A DNA stretch of 64,000 nucleotides from CAZTTH01 sp964615975 (GTDB taxonomy: Bacteria; Verrucomicrobiota; Lentisphaeria; JABSQK01; JAJFLO01), in the NCBI GenBank assembly GCA_964615975.1, contig CAZTTH010000020.1, forward strand, positions 1-64,000, given 5' to 3'. The notes under the pieces were generated by a model. That model saw only the letters and a program-made list of their open reading frames with translations. It was not told the DNA's origin and made no database searches. A program made the translations under genes and the position numbers. Shown here in pieces: positions 7,829 through 17,081 of this stretch. Position 1 is the first letter of the stretch; each line of letters starts with the position of its first letter.

Positions 7829-9028
7829 TTATGGGGATTTCCGGCGGTATTTTTCTAATACATTGATGACCGCTTCACGCATCGCGTTGAGTTCGTGACG
7901 ACAATGGTCACTGTACGCGCATATCACCCCCTTTGCACTGAGATTTTCAAGCGCGTGAATGGCCTCCTGGAGATACCCCAGAGACTGCTTCAGAGACGCG
8001 ACAATCAAGCCCGGTTCCATGTCCTCAAGGTCGGCAAGATGGTCAAGGGCGCCAACAATTTTGGCGCCGGCAGTGCGGGTCTGCTCGATCAGATCGTGCA
8101 GATCAGGATCGAGGTCAGTGCCAGGAGGCGTGACCGCAGCACTCATGCTCCTGAGGTAAAAACCAAATTCCAGACATTGACGCGCCAACGGATGCGGCGC
8201 GTGACCGTGATCGTCCAATTCCCCGGCAGTGTCAGCGGCAGTCGGAGCGGGATGATGAGGTTCGGATTCGTCAATCATGCGGGGATGTTTATCCTCCGGA
8301 CTGGCCTTATCGTTAGCGGCGATTTTCTCTTCCAGCCAGGTCCAGCCCAATTCCCGGATAATGAGCCGGCTGGCATCGGGATGATCGCTATATTTATTTA
8401 TGAGCTCGCGATACTTGCCTGCGTGATCATCTGATTCAAATAACAGATTTTCCCAGAGCTGTTCAGGAGTGGGAGAAATATCGGCCAGGTTGACTTCATT
8501 CGCAGCTTTGGTTAATTCAACATTGATCCGATTCATCCATTCACTCATACCGAGGGAATTCATTTCTTCCTGTTCCAGGGCCTCCTCACTGGTCATGTTC
8601 CAGGCATGATCGGTGATGGAAATGGCAAAATCCGTGGATTCGATAACCACCCGGCCATTAGCCTCACTGAACCATTCGAGATACAAACAATTGGCGATTT
8701 TTTTGGGGATCGTCTGGTGGGATTGAAAAGCGTCTGATAATTGCTCCCGGAGAATGGCCGGGATAAACACTTTGCGGGAGGCGGTCATTGTCCCCACAGT
8801 GCCTTTTTGCTCCGGAGCCAGCGTCAACGATGGCAGCATTCCGCTGTGATCCAGGTGAAGATTGTGAAATGTGATTTTACATCCCGCCAGATCGGGGAGG
8901 CAATTGCCGATGAGAACCAATTCCAAGGGCCGGTCATTGCCCACCACCCAAATCCTGCCGTGAACCTGATCGCGGCGGCGATTGTCGATTTCGCCGTTAA
9001 TTACATGGTTTTGGATGCGATAAGCCAT
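7829..9028 (-). CDS. Uncharacterised acidic 399-residue protein
   Basis: No family recognised. The first 150 residues look beta-rich: IWVVGNDRPLELVLIGNCLP followed by KITFHNL, then LYLEWFSEANGRVVIES, resembling a ligand- or protein-binding domain. The middle is helical and acidic, with HPDASRLIIRELGWTWLEEKI. The C-terminal 120 residues are mostly helical (DLHDLIEQTRTAGAKIVGAL) and end in basic EKYRRKSP. There are no membrane helices or export signal. It lies 36 bp upstream of the DinB-like gene and 43 bp downstream of the YjbQ gene, all on the minus strand, so the three may be one transcript. Confidence 0.65.
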   Translation of the reverse strand: MAYRIQNHVINGEIDNRRRDQVHGRIWVVGNDRPLELVLIGNCLPDLAGCKITFHNLHLDHSGMLPSLTLAPEQKGTVGTMTASRKVFIPAILREQLSDAFQSHQTIPKKIANCLYLEWFSEANGRVVIESTDFAISITDHAWNMTSEEALEQEEMNSLGMSEWMNRINVELTKAANEVNLADISPTPEQLWENLLFESDDHAGKYRELINKYSDHPDASRLIIRELGWTWLEEKIAANDKASPEDKHPRMIDESEPHHPAPTAADTAGELDDHGHAPHPLARQCLEFGFYLRSMSAAVTPPGTDLDPDLHDLIEQTRTAGAKIVGALDHLADLEDMEPGLIVASLKQSLGYLQEAIHALENLSAKGVICAYSDHCRHELNAMREAVINVLEKYRRKSP

Positions 9029-9071
9029 AGCCTGATGGTGTTCAGTGTAAAAGTAAAAATAACCTGATAAT

Positions 9072-9488
9072 TTACTCGCCGATAATCTTTATCAAAACCC
9101 GCTTGCGCCGTTTGCCGTCGAATTCACCATAAAAGATTTGTTCCCATGGCCCGAAATCGAGCTTGCCCCCCGTGATCGCCACGACCACTTCACGCCCCAT
9201 GATCGTACGTTTCAGGTGCGCATCGGCATTATCCTCGAAACCATTATGCTTATAGTTGGAATAGGGTTTTTCGGGCGCCAGCTTCTCCAGCCAGACTTCA
9301 AAATCCTGATGCAGACCGGGTTCGTCATCATTGATAAAGACACTGGCGGTGATGTGCATCGCGTTGCACAGCACCAAACCATTTTGAATTTGACTTTCCC
9401 GCACACATTCCTGTACTTGAGGGGTTATATTGATGAGTTCCCGTCGTTTTTCGGTTTCAAACCACAACTCTTTGCGGAAATGCTTCAT
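9072..9488 (-). CDS. YjbQ/UPF0047 family protein
   Basis: A 138-residue member of the UPF0047/YjbQ family (TIGR00149, annotated as secondary thiamine-phosphate synthase). Conserved family features are present: VLCNAMHITASVFIND, the NADAHLKRTIMG histidine segment, and GGKLDFGPWEQIFYGEFDG near the end. The protein forms a small cytoplasmic trimer; the thiamine-phosphate synthase activity is reported for E. coli YjbQ but the physiological role is unclear. A good ribosome site (GAGGAG) precedes ATG 9488. Confidence 0.92.
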   Translation of the reverse strand: MKHFRKELWFETEKRRELINITPQVQECVRESQIQNGLVLCNAMHITASVFINDDEPGLHQDFEVWLEKLAPEKPYSNYKHNGFEDNADAHLKRTIMGREVVVAITGGKLDFGPWEQIFYGEFDGKRRKRVLIKIIGE

Positions 9489-9636
9489 GGATATGATTCT
9501 CCTCTATTTAGGTGACAATAATCAGGTTGAATTGATTTGGCAATCAATTTAACGTTGATTTGAATTTAATCATGCGTCACATTGACCTTTAATTCCACAG
9601 GTTAATGCGGTCTGATCGCTGCCTTTTATTTTAATT

Positions 9637-10374
9637 ATGGATGTTCGCAACGTCTCAATATTTGTTCATTTCGCTGAATTACGTTACCGATTGGTTTCTT
9701 CGTTGACAGCTCTGGTCATTGGATTTGCGCTGGGATGGCTGGCTTATAATCCGGTTATTTCGTATTTGCTCGCGCCCTTTCGGGAAACACTTTATATGAC
9801 CCGCATCGAGGACGGATTTGTCATCAAGCTCAAGGTCTCGTTTTATTTGGGACTGATTATTACCTTTCCATTTCATCTCTATCAGATCGTCGCGTTTGTC
9901 ATACCGGCGTTATCCCGACGGGAACGACAGGGATTGTTCCTCTTGCTCGCGGGGAGCATGGGATTGATAATTTTCGGCGCTTACATGGGATATTACCAAA
10001 TCCTGCCTTATTCGATACGGTTCCTCAAGAACAGTTCGTTTATGCCGGATTCTGTTTTCCTCTGGTTGAATTATAATGAAAGCCTGATGTTTGTGCTGCA
10101 GTTAATGCTTGCCTTCATCGTTCTTTTTCAACTTCCCATGGTATTGCTTATCCTGATGAAATTGAATCTCATTTCACGCCGGGGATTGTTGCAATCCGCG
10201 CGGTTTGTTATTGTCACTATCTTTATCATCGCCGCGATCCTGACACCGCCAGATTGGGTCTCACAGATTGGATTAGCGTTGCCTTTGATTATATTGTTTT
10301 ATGTGACGATTCTGATTGCCCGAATTTTTAATCTTGGCGAAAGAGCAGAATCGCGGTCTGAGAATGACGAATAA
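9637..10374 (+). CDS. tatC: Sec-independent protein translocase TatC
   Basis: A 245-residue inner-membrane protein with six predicted helices. The N-terminal FVHFAELRYRLVSS is the TatC signature (HLxELRxRL) and FVIKLKVSFYLGLIITFPF is the conserved second-loop region including the E/D-x-F motif involved in twin-arginine recognition. The family-typical LTPPDWVSQIGLALPL lies near residues 203-218. TatC is the receptor of the Tat system, which exports folded proteins. It is followed by tatA after 36 nt. Confidence 0.95.
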   Translation: MDVRNVSIFVHFAELRYRLVSSLTALVIGFALGWLAYNPVISYLLAPFRETLYMTRIEDGFVIKLKVSFYLGLIITFPFHLYQIVAFVIPALSRRERQGLFLLLAGSMGLIIFGAYMGYYQILPYSIRFLKNSSFMPDSVFLWLNYNESLMFVLQLMLAFIVLFQLPMVLLILMKLNLISRRGLLQSARFVIVTIFIIAAILTPPDWVSQIGLALPLIILFYVTILIARIFNLGERAESRSENDE

Positions 10375-10410
10375 TTGGTTCAAAATCTAAGATGAAAAGG
10401 AGATGGTAAT

Positions 10411-10596
10411 ATGGGCTTGGGCACCAGTGAAATATTAATAATTTGTGGTGTGATTGTCCTCCTGTTTGGTGCTGGGGCGATTCCGAAATTCGCCCGTTCG
10501 ATCGGTAAGGCGCGACGGGAATTCGAGAAAGGCTTGAAAGAAGACGACACTGCCAAACCCGCTGAAATGGAATCCCCCACCTCTAAGCTGAAATAA
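10411..10596 (+). CDS. tatA: TatA/TatE-type translocase subunit
   Basis: A 61-residue protein. An N-terminal transmembrane helix (EILIICGVIVLLFGAGAIP) is followed by the amphipathic helix FARSIGKARREFEKGLKE and a polar tail, the standard TatA layout forming the Tat pore. The hinge is FGAGAIPKFAR, close to the FGPKKLPE/R consensus. AAGGAG precedes the ATG. No separate TatB is seen, as in minimal TatAC systems. Confidence 0.93.
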   Translation: MGLGTSEILIICGVIVLLFGAGAIPKFARSIGKARREFEKGLKEDDTAKPAEMESPTSKLK

Positions 10597-10601
10597 TTTT
10601 C

Positions 10602-11561
10602 ATGAGGAAGATTAAGGTTGGAGTTGTGGGTGTCGGCATTCTCGGGCGGCATCATTCACGCCTGTATCGGGAAATCCCGACCGCCGAATTGGTGGGGATT
10701 TATGATATCGACCCCGGTCAAGCCACCCGAATTGCTCAGGAGTTTGGCACCACCGCATTCGCGGAACTGGATTCACTTGCCGCCCTGGTCGATTGCTTGA
10801 GTGTGGCGGTGCCGACGCATTTGCATTTTTCCGTGGTATCTGCATTAATGGCGGCTGGCAAGCATGTCTTGGTGGAAAAGCCGATGACCGCCACGTTGAC
10901 TGAGGCCCGGAAATTGACTGACATGGCCGCGGCCCACCGCCTGGTGCTGCAGGTCGGACATGTTGAGCGCTATAACCCCATCATTACCTATCTGGAAAAG
11001 AAGATCGACCGGCCGCGCTTCATTGAATCCCATCGCCTGGCGCCGTATCCGCCGCCGCGTCCGGGGTCGTATCCGCGCGGGACGGAAGTGGGGGTCGTAC
11101 TGGATTTAATGATTCACGACATCGACATCATCCTCAGCCTGGTTAAAAGCAGGATTTCCTCCATCCAATCAGTGGGAATACCGATTCTCAGCCCTTCTGA
11201 AGACATTGCCAATGCCCGCATCAATTTCGCCAATGGCTGTGTCGCCAATCTCACAGCCAGTCGGGTAAGTCAGGAATATCTGCGTAAAATCAGGGTCTTC
11301 CAATCCCAGGCCTATCTATCGCTTGATTATCAGGAAAAAACCGGCGAGATCATTACATTGAAAGGTAAAACCCTGGAACGCGAACCATTGGTTATTCAGG
11401 ATAGCAATGCCTTGCGGGAGGAATTGGAGGATTTCATTCGTTGTGTTGATGTAGCCCTTCATTCCGCTACTGTCCCGCAGCCGAAAGTCTCGGCTGACCA
11501 CGCGCTCCAGGCCCTTGAAGTTGCGGACACCATCATCCGGCAAATTCAGGAACAGGCATAA
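10602..11561 (+). CDS. Gfo/Idh/MocA-family NAD-dependent dehydrogenase
   Basis: A 319-residue cytoplasmic oxidoreductase. The N-terminal Rossmann loop is GVVGVGILGRHHSRLY, the cofactor-site EKPMT (about residues 92-96) holds the catalytic Lys, and GHVERYNP plus DLMIHDIDIILSL provide the substrate-side histidines. Its size and sequence resemble proteins found within lipid A gene clusters (UDP-GlcNAc 3-dehydrogenase, GnnA-like), which make 3-amino sugars. No lpx gene is adjacent here; instead it starts 5 nt after tatA. The substrate therefore remains open. It lacks a Tat signal and is probably not a Tat cargo. Confidence 0.85.
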   Translation: MRKIKVGVVGVGILGRHHSRLYREIPTAELVGIYDIDPGQATRIAQEFGTTAFAELDSLAALVDCLSVAVPTHLHFSVVSALMAAGKHVLVEKPMTATLTEARKLTDMAAAHRLVLQVGHVERYNPIITYLEKKIDRPRFIESHRLAPYPPPRPGSYPRGTEVGVVLDLMIHDIDIILSLVKSRISSIQSVGIPILSPSEDIANARINFANGCVANLTASRVSQEYLRKIRVFQSQAYLSLDYQEKTGEIITLKGKTLEREPLVIQDSNALREELEDFIRCVDVALHSATVPQPKVSADHALQALEVADTIIRQIQEQA

Positions 11562-11695
11562 CCTCTCCGCCAGGGCGTGCCCAACGGCCCGATTACCTTA
11601 CACCAAAACGCGCTGACACTTTTACTGGTGCAGGAGGTAGAAGCAATGGGTTCTGGCCCACCATCCGGATTGGCTTTGCGGATAAGCTTTGGAGA

Positions 11696-13819
11696 TCAAT
11701 TAATCCGCGGCAGAAAGAGAAAGAATTCCGCGCCTTTTCCGGGTTCGGTTTCGACGTGAATCCAGCCCAGATGATTGTCAATACAGCCGAATGCCATCGC
11801 CAGTCCCATGCCTGTTCCCCCTTGTTTATTGGTGGTAAAAAACGGCTCGAATATACGTTTTTTCGTCACTTCATCCATCCCGCAGCCATTGTCCTTGATG
11901 CGAATGACGATGTAGTTGTCCGCGGATTTATCCGCGGGCATGCTGGGGGTCCTGAAAATACTGGTATCACTCATGGAAACCGGGATCGTCTCCAGCGCCG
12001 AGGTTGAATCGTCATTGCCGCCTTCAGGAGGAAGTGCCATCTCGGTGCCAAATTCATTGCGTTGTGGACGATTCACCCATCCCGGAGTATAATCGGCGGC
12101 GGGTTCAGCGCGGATAATTATTGTCCCCTGATCTCCGGTGAGCGCTCCCCGTGCATTGATGAGAATATTCAGGAGTACTTGTTCGAGCTGAGTAAAATCA
12201 CCTTCCACCAGCATGGGATCGGGATGAATGGCAACTTGAAGCTTGACCGTTTTTCCCAGAATCGGACGAAACAGACTCTCAGTTTGGCGCACCAGGTCCG
12301 CAACGTCTATTTTTTCCACTTCATATTTGCCTGCCCGCGCAAACCCCAATAATTGTTCGGTCAACTTGGCGGAACGAGTGACTGCGGTGGCGATAGTCCC
12401 GGTCAATTCCCGGGCTTTGACATTGGCGCTGACAATCGGTTCAAGAACATCAAGACTTCCCTGGATGGCATGAAGCATGTTGTTGAAATCGTGAGCGACA
12501 CCTCCGGCCAGACGGCCAACGGCTTCGAGACGTTGAGAGTGAATCAACTGGGCTTGCAATTCTTCGCGTTCTTTTTCCAATTCAATGCGGCTGGTCAGAT
12601 CACGAGCGACCAATAAGACGGCCTGGCTGTCCTGGATTTGCAGCGGGGTGAGAGTGGCATCAAAAATTCGACTCTCTCCCGAGCGGGTGGTCATGATGAA
12701 CTCACGACCAGTCAATGATCCCGATTTAATCGTTCCCTCCTCGGAGTCATCCGCAAAGAGAGATTCCCAGATCGCGGACCAATTGCAGGGCTTGCCGGCG
12801 CCATCGGAGACAATGGTTTCCAAAGTCATGTGGGATAATTGCTCAATCGTATACCCCAGAGATTGTAGGGCCTTTCGGTTGGTATCGAGAATCATTCCGG
12901 TCTGCGATACCAAGAGAATCAGATCGTTGGAATTTTCAACCACCATGCGATATCGGCCCTCCCATTCGCGCACATTGGCCTGCAGCCGTTTGGCCTGGCC
13001 ATAACTGCCGAGCAAACCGGTGAATATATCCAAGGGACCGCGTTCGTCTCGCTCCTGGGCTTCGCCTTCTCCCTTGATCCGCACATAGAAGCTGGTCAGG
13101 CATCCGACCCACACCATCGCCAGCGCCCGGGTAACATACGAGTGCTGCAGTGCCTCCCACCAATCATCGGAAGGATAACTGGTGACCAATTCATAGAAGA
13201 ACGCGTCAAAGATTTCGGTGATTATCAGGGCGGCAAAGATGGCGACATTGGCGCCTATCGCGCGATTGCGGAGAAATTGATAAACAATTGGCAGCACCAG
13301 AAAGACCACCAACAGCGACAGCAGTGATGCCAATATTGAGGTGCGGGTGGAGTGGAAAATGGGGGTAAGAAAACTTTTGGGAACGGTGGGATACAATTCA
13401 AAGCCCGGGATACCGCATTGGGATTCCGTGAGGAAGGAAAAATAGATAAATATTGCCACCATGCACATGATCCCGAAAATCAGACGCTGCGCCTCCACCG
13501 TCCCATCGAGGATATAGGTAATCAGGATGACCGCCATCAACGGAGTAAAAAATATGGTGGGACCAATGGCGATTTCCAATCCCGGATAGGGATTGCCGAT
13601 ACGCAGACCGGCCGCATTGACAAACTGGGCAAAAACCATGATCGCCCCTAATGACAGATAAAGGGGGATACTGCCGATATACCGTTTCAAGTTATGCAGC
13701 AGCATTAATGAAATAATCGTGAACGTCAGCTCAAGGACGGCCAGCAGATACGCGGATAAGATTTCCATAATGCTAGATTTTACATCGGGTTGATATGATT
13801 TTGCAACTCCAGCCATCAT
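11696..13819 (-). CDS. Orphan sensor histidine kinase with multi-pass membrane sensor and PAS domain
   Basis: A 707-residue inner-membrane kinase. Residues 20-235 hold about six to seven helices with little loop sequence, possibly a VUPS-type (vitamin-uptake-like) sensor, which I cannot verify. A PAS domain follows (about 285-400; RMVVENSNDLILLVSQTG). The dimerisation domain has the phospho-acceptor in AGGVAHDFNN (His about 442). The ATPase domain shows LLNILINARGAL, KDNGCGMD and GTGMGLAMA. No receiver domain or response regulator is nearby. An internal ATG at 13768 would remove a poorly conserved 17-residue leader. Ligand unknown. Confidence 0.9.
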   Translation of the reverse strand: MMAGVAKSYQPDVKSSIMEILSAYLLAVLELTFTIISLMLLHNLKRYIGSIPLYLSLGAIMVFAQFVNAAGLRIGNPYPGLEIAIGPTIFFTPLMAVILITYILDGTVEAQRLIFGIMCMVAIFIYFSFLTESQCGIPGFELYPTVPKSFLTPIFHSTRTSILASLLSLLVVFLVLPIVYQFLRNRAIGANVAIFAALIITEIFDAFFYELVTSYPSDDWWEALQHSYVTRALAMVWVGCLTSFYVRIKGEGEAQERDERGPLDIFTGLLGSYGQAKRLQANVREWEGRYRMVVENSNDLILLVSQTGMILDTNRKALQSLGYTIEQLSHMTLETIVSDGAGKPCNWSAIWESLFADDSEEGTIKSGSLTGREFIMTTRSGESRIFDATLTPLQIQDSQAVLLVARDLTSRIELEKEREELQAQLIHSQRLEAVGRLAGGVAHDFNNMLHAIQGSLDVLEPIVSANVKARELTGTIATAVTRSAKLTEQLLGFARAGKYEVEKIDVADLVRQTESLFRPILGKTVKLQVAIHPDPMLVEGDFTQLEQVLLNILINARGALTGDQGTIIIRAEPAADYTPGWVNRPQRNEFGTEMALPPEGGNDDSTSALETIPVSMSDTSIFRTPSMPADKSADNYIVIRIKDNGCGMDEVTKKRIFEPFFTTNKQGGTGMGLAMAFGCIDNHLGWIHVETEPGKGAEFFLFLPRIN

Positions 13820-13969
13820 TCCCCATGGGGCAATGGTGAACCGGAATAAATTATTGAGAATATGGCATTATAGATCAGGAATGGTAAGGTTGATGATCAT
13901 TATGTTTCGCACCCTTTGCAGGTGAGGAAATAATCATCGCCCAAGAAATCACTCAAAAGGATTACTTCC

Positions 13970-14917
13970 ATGCATCAGATCGGGTTCAGTATTTTTCTCC
14001 TCATCGCCATCATGGCAGCTGCCGCCAATGATTCTCCTGATTTCGCCGCTTTGAAGTTTGACTGGAAGCCGGGATTAAAAGCCGTCATCGATTATGAAAT
14101 CACCAAATCGCGAAAAAGTGGCAATACCCTTAACGACACCCGGATGAAGATGAAGTCCGAATTGGCAATTGAAGCGCATCCCCAGGGATTGCAAATCAAT
14201 GAGAAAATTATAGAATACGCCATCGATGGCGATAAGGGATCCTCCGTGGAACAGGAGTTTTCATTGAAACTAATGAATAAACTGGCACAATTTACGCCCT
14301 CATATATCGTTTCACCGACTGGTCAATTGCTCTCCATTACTCAGCTCAATGTCATGAAGGAAGTCTTGCGCCATGAATTAAATGAGGTATTCAAGGAATC
14401 CCCTCCCGATATTCAGCAACAATTGAACTATGTTTTCGATAAACTCCTGACCGAGGAGATGTTTTTCGCCCAAATCCAGGCCGACTGGAAACTCAGGATA
14501 TCCCAATGGCTGGGCGCCCAATTGGAAAAAGGCAGGGCATACGAAAATTCCGCTGCCATTCCCGTGGCGATGTTGGGAAATATCGAAATCCCGGTAACCG
14601 TGGTATTCCTCTATCTTGGGAGAGTTCCCTGCACGGCTAAAGATACAGGCTTGGGCTGTGTGGAATTGGAGATGAAATCTTCCCTGGATGCAGAGGGAAT
14701 GACAGCCGCAATCTCCCGGTTTTTCACCATGATGGGGCAGACAATGCCCGAGAATTTCGCGTTCAAGATCGATGAAAAAGTAACCTTGGTTACCGAACCC
14801 CAGACCCTCCGGCCGCACCAGATAACCACCATCAAAATGACGCGCACCCCGGTTGGAGGGCAATATTCAACCATCGAAGAAATCGAAACCAAAAAGGAGA
14901 TCTATACCTATCAATAA
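13970..14917 (+). CDS. Predicted exported protein of unknown function
   Basis: A 315-residue protein with an N-terminal signal peptide (IGFSIFLLIAIMAAAANDS; cleavage probably after the alanines near residue 21). The mature part alternates strands and amphipathic segments: LKFDWKPGLKAVIDYEI, then SYIVSPTGQLLSI, then VTLVTEPQTLRP. This pattern resembles exported two-repeat beta proteins of the lipoprotein-carrier or DUF6263 type, but no family is claimed. Two cysteines (CTAKDTGLGC) could form a disulfide. It starts downstream of the divergent histidine kinase, sharing a 150-bp intergenic region. Confidence 0.65.
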   Translation: MHQIGFSIFLLIAIMAAAANDSPDFAALKFDWKPGLKAVIDYEITKSRKSGNTLNDTRMKMKSELAIEAHPQGLQINEKIIEYAIDGDKGSSVEQEFSLKLMNKLAQFTPSYIVSPTGQLLSITQLNVMKEVLRHELNEVFKESPPDIQQQLNYVFDKLLTEEMFFAQIQADWKLRISQWLGAQLEKGRAYENSAAIPVAMLGNIEIPVTVVFLYLGRVPCTAKDTGLGCVELEMKSSLDAEGMTAAISRFFTMMGQTMPENFAFKIDEKVTLVTEPQTLRPHQITTIKMTRTPVGGQYSTIEEIETKKEIYTYQ

Positions 14918-14951
14918 AGTGGGGCGCGGGCTGACATCAACAAGTTTCCAT

Positions 14952-14997
14952 CTGGTTAGCCCCGGCGGGATGCCCGCAAAGTGAAGCTTTTAACCAG
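14952..14997 (+). terminator. Nested hairpin after the exported-protein gene
   Basis: An outer 7-bp stem CTGGTTA/TAACCAG (14952-14958 and 14991-14997) encloses an inner GCGGG-ATG-CCCGC hairpin, 35 nt past the stop codon. There is no clear T-tract, so the terminator reading is tentative. Confidence 0.35.
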
Positions 14998-15152
14998 GCG
15001 CAATATAATGTCGATGCCACCGGGATACCAAGAGGGGATTATCGCTGCGTTGTTCGTGTCGCTATGATCGTTTCCAAGGGGGGCAGCAATGAAACCCAGT
15101 GGTCAAACTGCGATGCTTTTACAGGAGATTTTTTTTACTTCTTCACTGCGAA

Positions 15153-15761
15153 TCAGCGGAGCGGACGGCGGGAAGATATTGCCATTCCCATGGTGGCAGC
15201 ATCGGCGAAGGTCAAATCAGCTCCCAGCGGCACCCCGAAAGCGATGCGTGAAACCATGACCTGATAATGCCGCTGCAATTCATTTGCCAGGTAATTGGCG
15301 GTCGCCTCGCCCTCGATATCGGGACTGGTGGCGATAATTACTTCTGTGACCTCGGTGTCACGAACCCGATCAAACAGAGAGGAAATATTCAAATCCCGTG
15401 GACTGATATTATTCAACGGCGAAATCTTTCCTCCCAGGACATGAAAGACACCGTCATAGCGGCCGCAACGATGGATTACCGGAATTTGCTTGACACTTTC
15501 CACCACACAAATCACATGAAAGTTACGCCCCGGATCAAGACAGATCGAACAGTGTTCCGAATCGGTCAGGTTCCCGCAGATACGACAATGGGTCACCTGG
15601 TTTTTGAGCCCTGCCAGCAACTCACTGAGACGATGTAATTGCACAGAGTCCCAATCCAACAATGACAAGGCCAGTCGCTCCGCGGTGCGCGGACCGATAC
15701 CCGGCAGGGCGCCAAGGTGGCGAATCAATTCTTCTAAATGTTGTGGATAAAATCCTGGCAT
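15153..15761 (-). CDS. recR: Recombination mediator protein RecR
   Basis: A 202-residue RecR. The N-terminal helix-hairpin-helix is LGALPGIGPRTAERLALSLL, the C4 zinc finger is CRICGNLTDSEHCSIC, and the Toprim domain shows ICVVESVKQIPVI and VIIATSPDIEGEATANYL. RecR with RecF/RecO loads RecA at gaps. The usual partner dnaX/ybaB is not adjacent. Length matches the family. The N-terminal MPGFYPQHLEELIRHLGALPG is typical, so ATG 15761 is the likely start. Confidence 0.95.
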   Translation of the reverse strand: MPGFYPQHLEELIRHLGALPGIGPRTAERLALSLLDWDSVQLHRLSELLAGLKNQVTHCRICGNLTDSEHCSICLDPGRNFHVICVVESVKQIPVIHRCGRYDGVFHVLGGKISPLNNISPRDLNISSLFDRVRDTEVTEVIIATSPDIEGEATANYLANELQRHYQVMVSRIAFGVPLGADLTFADAATMGMAISSRRPLR

Positions 15762-15784
15762 GAGTGATGAAATCCAGAGTAGTT

Positions 15785-15812
15785 AATACCCAATGCGGCG
15801 TAGCCGCAACCA
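15785..15812. repeat. Short palindrome related to the 7165-7207 element
   Basis: TGCGGC-GTA-GCCGCA (15794-15808) is preceded by ATACCCA. Compare ATTACCCATGCGGC at 7170-7184. The two appear to be diverged copies of one extragenic palindrome. Confidence 0.45.
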
Positions 15813-15939
15813 AATTTTCGATTTCTGATTTTAGAGTTTAGAGTTGACCAATACAAATTAATGCCTCAGATCGACTATAATTTCTATTTTTTTCGCGGAA
15901 GTTGGTAGATAAGTGACTAAAGGCTGTTCACTTGAACCC

Positions 15940-15975
15940 CGCCAGCATGATATCCATCAGGGACGGATGCTGGCG
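15940..15975 (+). promoter_or_regulatory. Hairpin upstream of folA
   Basis: A perfect 9-bp stem CGCCAGCAT/ATGCTGGCG (15940-15948, 15967-15975) surrounds an 18-nt loop that itself contains ATCC/GGAT. It lies in the 320-bp gap between recR and folA, about 105 bp before the folA start. It could act as an operator or 5'-UTR structure; no other element was recognised in this gap. Confidence 0.4.
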
Positions 15976-16081
15976 TAAATGTCAATGGTAAATAGATTAT
16001 GGAAGATTTGCTTGTCAATAATATTTTACTTGGCGGAATGAATCTTTAAGGAAATCATTATCATCAATAATAGGAAGTGCC

Positions 16082-16729
16082 ATGTTTCATATCGTCGTTG
16101 CCATGGAGAATCGGCAGGGAATTGGAAATTCCGGTGAATTGCCATGGGCGAAACTCAAGGGGGACATGAAATTCTATCGCGATTTGACTACCAGTTTGCG
16201 ATTGAATTTGGTCGAGCATAATTATGGCTTGGATTTGAGTACCGCCGCGCGTCATTTCGCCTCGTTTACAGAGCTCTCGGCGCACCTGAAAAACTCACCT
16301 CCCCTGCCTGGCGCGGCTCATGATCGGCCGAATGCAGTGATCATGGGGCGTAAAACCTGGGAATCACTGCCCAGTCAATTTCGCCCGTTACCCGGGCGCT
16401 TGAATCTAGTCCTGACCCGGCAGGCAGATTATCCGCTGCCCAAGGATGTCCTCATCGCGACCAGCCTCAATGAAGCAATCAGACAATTAAATGAGAAATC
16501 CCTGGCTCATCGCTTTGTCATTGGCGGCGGGGAGATTTTTTCTCAGTCTCTCAATCACCCCGATTGCGGGAATATCTACCTGACTCAGATCGACGCGATA
16601 ATCACTTGCGATGTGTTCTTTCCTGAATTCAAAATCCTCTATCCCCACTGCCACATAGGTTTCACCGTCGCGGAAAACGGGTTGACTTATGGTTTCAGGA
16701 AATACACCAGGAAAGCGGAATTACACTGA
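16082..16729 (+). CDS. folA: Dihydrofolate reductase with internal insertion
   Basis: Reduces dihydrofolate to tetrahydrofolate with NADPH. Present are the N-terminal VVAMENRQGIGNSGELPW (Trp and Met20-loop equivalents), VIMGRKTWESLP for cofactor binding, VIGGGEIFSQSL and the C-terminal YLTQID. The protein is 215 residues instead of about 160: roughly 45 extra residues (about 35-80, NLVEHNYGLDLSTAARHF...) lie between MKFYRDLT and the NADPH motif. No thyA adjacent. GGAAG upstream of ATG 16082 serves as ribosome site. It is followed 22 nt later by an alkyltransferase-like gene. Confidence 0.92.
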   Translation: MFHIVVAMENRQGIGNSGELPWAKLKGDMKFYRDLTTSLRLNLVEHNYGLDLSTAARHFASFTELSAHLKNSPPLPGAAHDRPNAVIMGRKTWESLPSQFRPLPGRLNLVLTRQADYPLPKDVLIATSLNEAIRQLNEKSLAHRFVIGGGEIFSQSLNHPDCGNIYLTQIDAIITCDVFFPEFKILYPHCHIGFTVAENGLTYGFRKYTRKAELH

Positions 16730-16751
16730 ACCATAAAACAGATGACTCAAC

Positions 16752-17081
16752 ATGCGTGCCAGTTACAAGGAAATCTACCGCATCGTCAACCAGATTCCCC
16801 GTGGCCGGGTCGCCACCTATGGGCAGGTAGCGAGACTGGTGGGGATTCCGGGACATGCCCGCCAGGTGGGATACGCCCTCAGCGCGATGGCGGATGATCA
16901 ACCAGTTGTCTGGCATCGCGTCATTAATGCCAGGGGGGAAATCAGTACTCGATCCGAACCTGAATTTGAACAGCTACAACGGAAGATGCTGGAAGCTGAA
17001 GGTATTGTTTTTGATGAACGTGACCGAGTGTCTCTCCAGCGCTATCGCTGGCAGCAAAATGACCGGCAAATATCTGGATAA
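16752..17081 (+). CDS. Alkyltransferase-like protein (ATL, MGMT-type DNA-binding domain)
   Basis: A 109-residue protein matching the DNA-binding domain of O6-methylguanine methyltransferases: IPRGRVATYGQVARLVGIPGHARQVGYAL. The active-site PCHR is replaced by VWHRVIN: Trp stands where the reactive Cys should be. This is the mark of ATL proteins, which bind O6-alkylguanine and flag it for nucleotide excision repair instead of repairing it directly. It sits 22 nt after folA, so probably one transcript. A full Ada protein at 37355 supplies the catalytic activity elsewhere. Confidence 0.9.
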   Translation: MRASYKEIYRIVNQIPRGRVATYGQVARLVGIPGHARQVGYALSAMADDQPVVWHRVINARGEISTRSEPEFEQLQRKMLEAEGIVFDERDRVSLQRYRWQQNDRQISG

